This document shows positions 39,724 through 41,576 of a DNA stretch of 41,576 nt, piece after piece (within the stretch, counting starts at the first letter, position 1; every line of letters starts with the position of its first letter). The notes beneath the pieces were generated by a model, which was given only the letters and a program-made list of their open reading frames with translations, was not told where the DNA came from and searched no databases. The position numbers and the translations under genes were made by a program. Source of the stretch: Magnetococcales bacterium (lineage in GTDB: Bacteria; Pseudomonadota; Magnetococcia; Magnetococcales; Magnetaquicoccaceae); NCBI GenBank assembly GCA_015234115.1, contig JADFWP010000022.1:1-41576 (forward strand), given 5' to 3'.

Positions 39724-40926
39724 GTGACCAACACGATGACCGGCACGGAGCAATCGAGACTGTCGCTGGCCCTGATCCGCCAGAGATATACCCCTTTTGG
39801 CGGAGCGGAACGTTTTTTGGAACGGGCCATGTCCGCCTTGCAGGCGCAGGGGGTGGCCATCACCCTGATTGCGCGTCGCTGGGAGGGAGAAGAGGGGCAG
39901 GGCATTGCGCGGGTGCGGTGTGATCCCTGGCATCTGGGGCGCTGGTGGCGGGATGCCGCTTTTGCGCGCTGCGTGCAACGTCTGCTGACGCCGCGCCGTT
40001 ATGATCTGGTGCAGAGTCACGAGCGGATTCCCGGTTGCGATCTGTATCGCGCCGGAGACGGGGTGCATGCCGAATGGCTGGCCCAGCGGGGACGGGCGCA
40101 AGGCGCGATCGGTCGCGGTCTGATGGCGCTCAATCCCTATCATCGCCATGTGCTGGCCATGGAGCGGCGGTTGTTCGAGCATCCCGGACTCAAGGCGGTG
40201 ATTTGCAACTCCCGCATGGTGCGCGATGAGATTCTGGGCCGTTTCCGGATTGCACCCGACAAACTCAAGGTGATTTACAGCGGTGTGGATCTGGAACGGT
40301 TTCATCCCGATCAGAAGATGCGTCATCGTGCGGTGATGCGGGCGCAGTGGGGGATGACGGAGGATGAACTGCTGTTTCTGTTCGTAGGGTCGGGTTTCCG
40401 GCGCAAGGGTTTGCCGGCGTTGCTGACCGCTTTGTCTGGCATGCGTCATCCGGCGCGGCTGGTGGTGGTGGGACGGGACAAGGAGCAGAACCGGATGCGT
40501 TCCCTGGCGCGGCACCTGGGAATTGCCGCGCGGGTGATGTTTGTCGGGGGGTGCCGGGAGGTGATTCCCTATTATGCCGCTGCCGATGCGGTGGTATTGC
40601 CGACCTTGTACGATCCTTTTCCGAATGTCGCTCTGGAAGCCATGGCCATGGGGTTGCCGCTGGTCACGTCGTTGAAATGCGGGGCTGTGGATTGGATCCG
40701 GCACGGCGAAAATGGTCTGCTCGCGGACGCTTTGGATCGGGAGGCCCTGACTTGCAACCTGGAGAGGCTGGAAGATCCGATCCTGCGTGCGGCGTTGGGT
40801 GTTGCTGCCCGCAGCACGGTGCTGCCGGTGAGCCTGGAGGCGATGAGTATGCAATTATTGGAATTGTATCGGGAGTTGCTGGGACGGGAGCATGACGGGT
40901 CGTCTCCGGAGACACAATCCGGTTGA
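39724..40926 (+). CDS. WaaG-like GT4 glycosyltransferase
   Basis: 400 residues from the GTG at 39724, with AAGGA 8 bases upstream; a GTG at 39703 is the alternative. 'IRQRYTPFGGAERFLERAM' is the WaaG-type acceptor loop. 'DLVQSHERIPGCDLYRAGDGVHAEWL' and 'AVICNSRMVRDEI' follow, then 'VIYSGVDLERFHPD', 'FVGSGFRRKGLPALL' and 'LPTLYDPFPNVALEAMAMGLPLVT' with the donor-binding Glu. It should add a hexose to the LPS core heptose on the cytoplasmic face. It is divergent from rfbD, with about 78 bases between start codons. Confidence 0.9.
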   Translation: MTNTMTGTEQSRLSLALIRQRYTPFGGAERFLERAMSALQAQGVAITLIARRWEGEEGQGIARVRCDPWHLGRWWRDAAFARCVQRLLTPRRYDLVQSHERIPGCDLYRAGDGVHAEWLAQRGRAQGAIGRGLMALNPYHRHVLAMERRLFEHPGLKAVICNSRMVRDEILGRFRIAPDKLKVIYSGVDLERFHPDQKMRHRAVMRAQWGMTEDELLFLFVGSGFRRKGLPALLTALSGMRHPARLVVVGRDKEQNRMRSLARHLGIAARVMFVGGCREVIPYYAAADAVVLPTLYDPFPNVALEAMAMGLPLVTSLKCGAVDWIRHGENGLLADALDREALTCNLERLEDPILRAALGVAARSTVLPVSLEAMSMQLLELYRELLGREHDGSSPETQSG

Positions 40927-41236
40927 TTCTGTTTTGGTTCGTCGTACCGGAGGTGTATACCGCAGAAACCAGCAGGCCCATGAGACACAAGGCCGCAGCG
41001 CTTCTGGTCGGGCAAAGCTCTCCTTCCTGGGGCATGTTTACCAGAAGATTCATGAGGTTGGTTCTTGATGGTCGTGGTGAACATCGATCCCATGAAAAGG
41101 GGAGACGCCTGTTTCCGGTTGGGGGTCGGTTTGGTTCAGGTGAATGCAATGGTCCTGTTGTGAAAATTTTCTTGCATTTTATCGCCAGGTCGGTAACAAT
41201 TGGGGATCCAGCCAATTGAGAAAATATCTGATTTTT
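40927..41236. other. intergenic region upstream of tRNA-Ala
   Basis: About 310 bases without a gene I can support. A frame from 40923 to 41219 is open but has no recognisable protein and no good ribosome site. A weak promoter candidate for the tRNA is TTGCAT (41172-41177) with TAACAA (41194-41199), 16 bases apart. Confidence 0.5.
41172..41199 (+). promoter_or_regulatory. candidate promoter of tRNA-Ala
   Basis: TTGCAT and TAACAA are separated by 16 bases, 37 bases upstream of the mature tRNA 5' end. Plausible spacing for a stable RNA gene; a match to consensus only. Confidence 0.35.
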
Positions 41237-41312
41237 GGGGGTGTAGCTCAGTCGGGAGAGCGCCTGCTTTGCAAGCAGGAGGTCATCGGTTCGATCCCGT
41301 TCACCTCCACCA
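41237..41312 (+). tRNA. tRNA-Ala (anticodon UGC), CCA encoded
   Basis: A cloverleaf can be drawn: acceptor stem GGGGGTG with CACCTCC (one G-U), D-arm with TAGCTCAGTCGGGAGAGC, anticodon stem CTGCT with AGCAG around a TTTGCAA loop (anticodon TGC), variable loop AGGTC, and T-arm with GGTTCGATCC. The CCA end is encoded at 41310-41312. It reads GCN alanine codons. Outside a rRNA operon here, as no rRNA is in view. Confidence 0.97.
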
Positions 41313-41576
41313 TTTTGATTTTACAGGGTTTTCTCCACAAAGCGGCCATCCTTCGGGGTGGACGTGGTCGTTTGGAAAACCCCAATGTTTCCAATGGTTA
41401 GCGCGGACGGTTCGAGAATAAACTTGGTCCCCCAACCGACCCGCCGGAGTCGGAAGTTGCCTTTCTCTTCTCTCTCTGCCAATATTCTCCAAAAGCTCTG
41501 GACTCACCCCCTGGTGAGTCCGACAAAACCGGACTCACTTTTCCATTGTGATATCCATTGGATGTGCAACTGCCCC
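41313..41576. other. structured non-coding region after tRNA-Ala
   Basis: No gene is supported. 41326-41333 pairs with 41375-41382, CCAC 41335-41338 with GTGG 41364-41367, and CCATCC 41346-41351 with GGGTGG 41356-41361 around a TTCG tetraloop. Further on, GGACTCACC (41500-41508) pairs with GGTGAGTCC (41513-41521), and a third GGACTCAC is at 41531-41538. These could be RNA hairpins, a terminator without a U tract, or part of an element continuing past the window. Confidence 0.5.

Noticed and set aside
38767..40854. 695-residue minus-strand frame running through rfbD and the WaaG-like gene
   Set aside because: Only the part from the ATG at 39645 is rfbD; the upstream extension is the antisense of the 39724-40926 gene.
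40923..41219. 98-residue plus-strand frame before tRNA-Ala
   Set aside because: It overlaps the end of the glycosyltransferase and the likely tRNA promoter, and resembles no family.
41301..41507. 68-residue minus-strand frame overlapping the tRNA 3' end
   Set aside because: It reads into the tRNA gene on the opposite strand; there is no family resemblance.

Overview
The window is a GC-rich Gram-negative chromosome segment. Lipid A/LPS genes (waaA, lpxK), LepB, phosphatidylethanolamine synthesis (psd, pssA) and a type IV pilus/type II secretion-like apparatus indicate a diderm. A FliX-like flagellar regulator suggests an alphaproteobacterium or a relative; a magnetococcus-like lineage would fit the overall gene content, but this is an inference from gene style and is not proven here. 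No CRISPR array, rRNA or intact insertion sequence was seen.

Layout. 279-4193 (minus): a compact Mu-like capsid cassette (protease, decoration protein, major capsid protein, gp35-, gp36- and gp37-like proteins and one more phage protein) with no portal, terminase or transposase in view. 4364-6053 (plus): a YbjN-family protein and a branched-chain amino-acid-type periplasmic binding protein. 6406-8613 (minus): a small membrane protein, a PilM/PilN (GspL)-like protein and a PilO-like protein, divergent from a type IV pilin (8823, plus) with a strong promoter and terminator. 9472-10410: a secreted HExxH metallopeptidase-like protein. 10856-13705: a 949-residue protein with a helical middle region and a C-terminal YheC/YheD-like ATP-grasp domain. 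13611-18546 (minus): two long pseudopilin-like proteins, a GspF/PilC protein and a GspE/PilB ATPase. 18868-19645 (minus): a GNAT-toxin/DUF1778-antitoxin pair bracketed by an 84-bp perfect direct repeat. 19806-22169 (plus): waaA and lpxK. 22264-23833 (minus): an AT-rich island with a DUF262 protein and a small HNH nuclease, a candidate defence pair. 24425-29469 (plus): ilvN, ilvC, psd, pssA, leuA. 29551-31221: an Rpn/YhgA-like nuclease and fliX. 31304-36632: lepA, lepB, rnc, era, recO and a Trm112-family gene. 36646-37716: a flippase-like membrane protein. 37652-39645 (minus): a glycosyltransferase and rfbD. 39724-40926: a WaaG-like glycosyltransferase. 41237-41312: tRNA-Ala(UGC).

The spaces between transcription units are filled by two families of dispersed palindromic repeats. 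Type A is about 115-130 bp and consists of two inverted GC-rich hairpins around an AT-rich centre; it is present in three full and three half copies. Type B is about 150-165 bp and is present in three copies, two of which are head-to-head and form an inverted repeat of about 300 bp. Most copies sit just outside coding sequence. They may act as terminators or RNA processing sites, or may be remnants of miniature mobile elements.

Functional themes are pilus or secretion machinery, envelope lipid and LPS synthesis, branched-chain amino acid synthesis and a conserved translation/RNA-processing cluster, interrupted by small accessory modules (capsid cassette, toxin-antitoxin, DUF262-HNH, Rpn).
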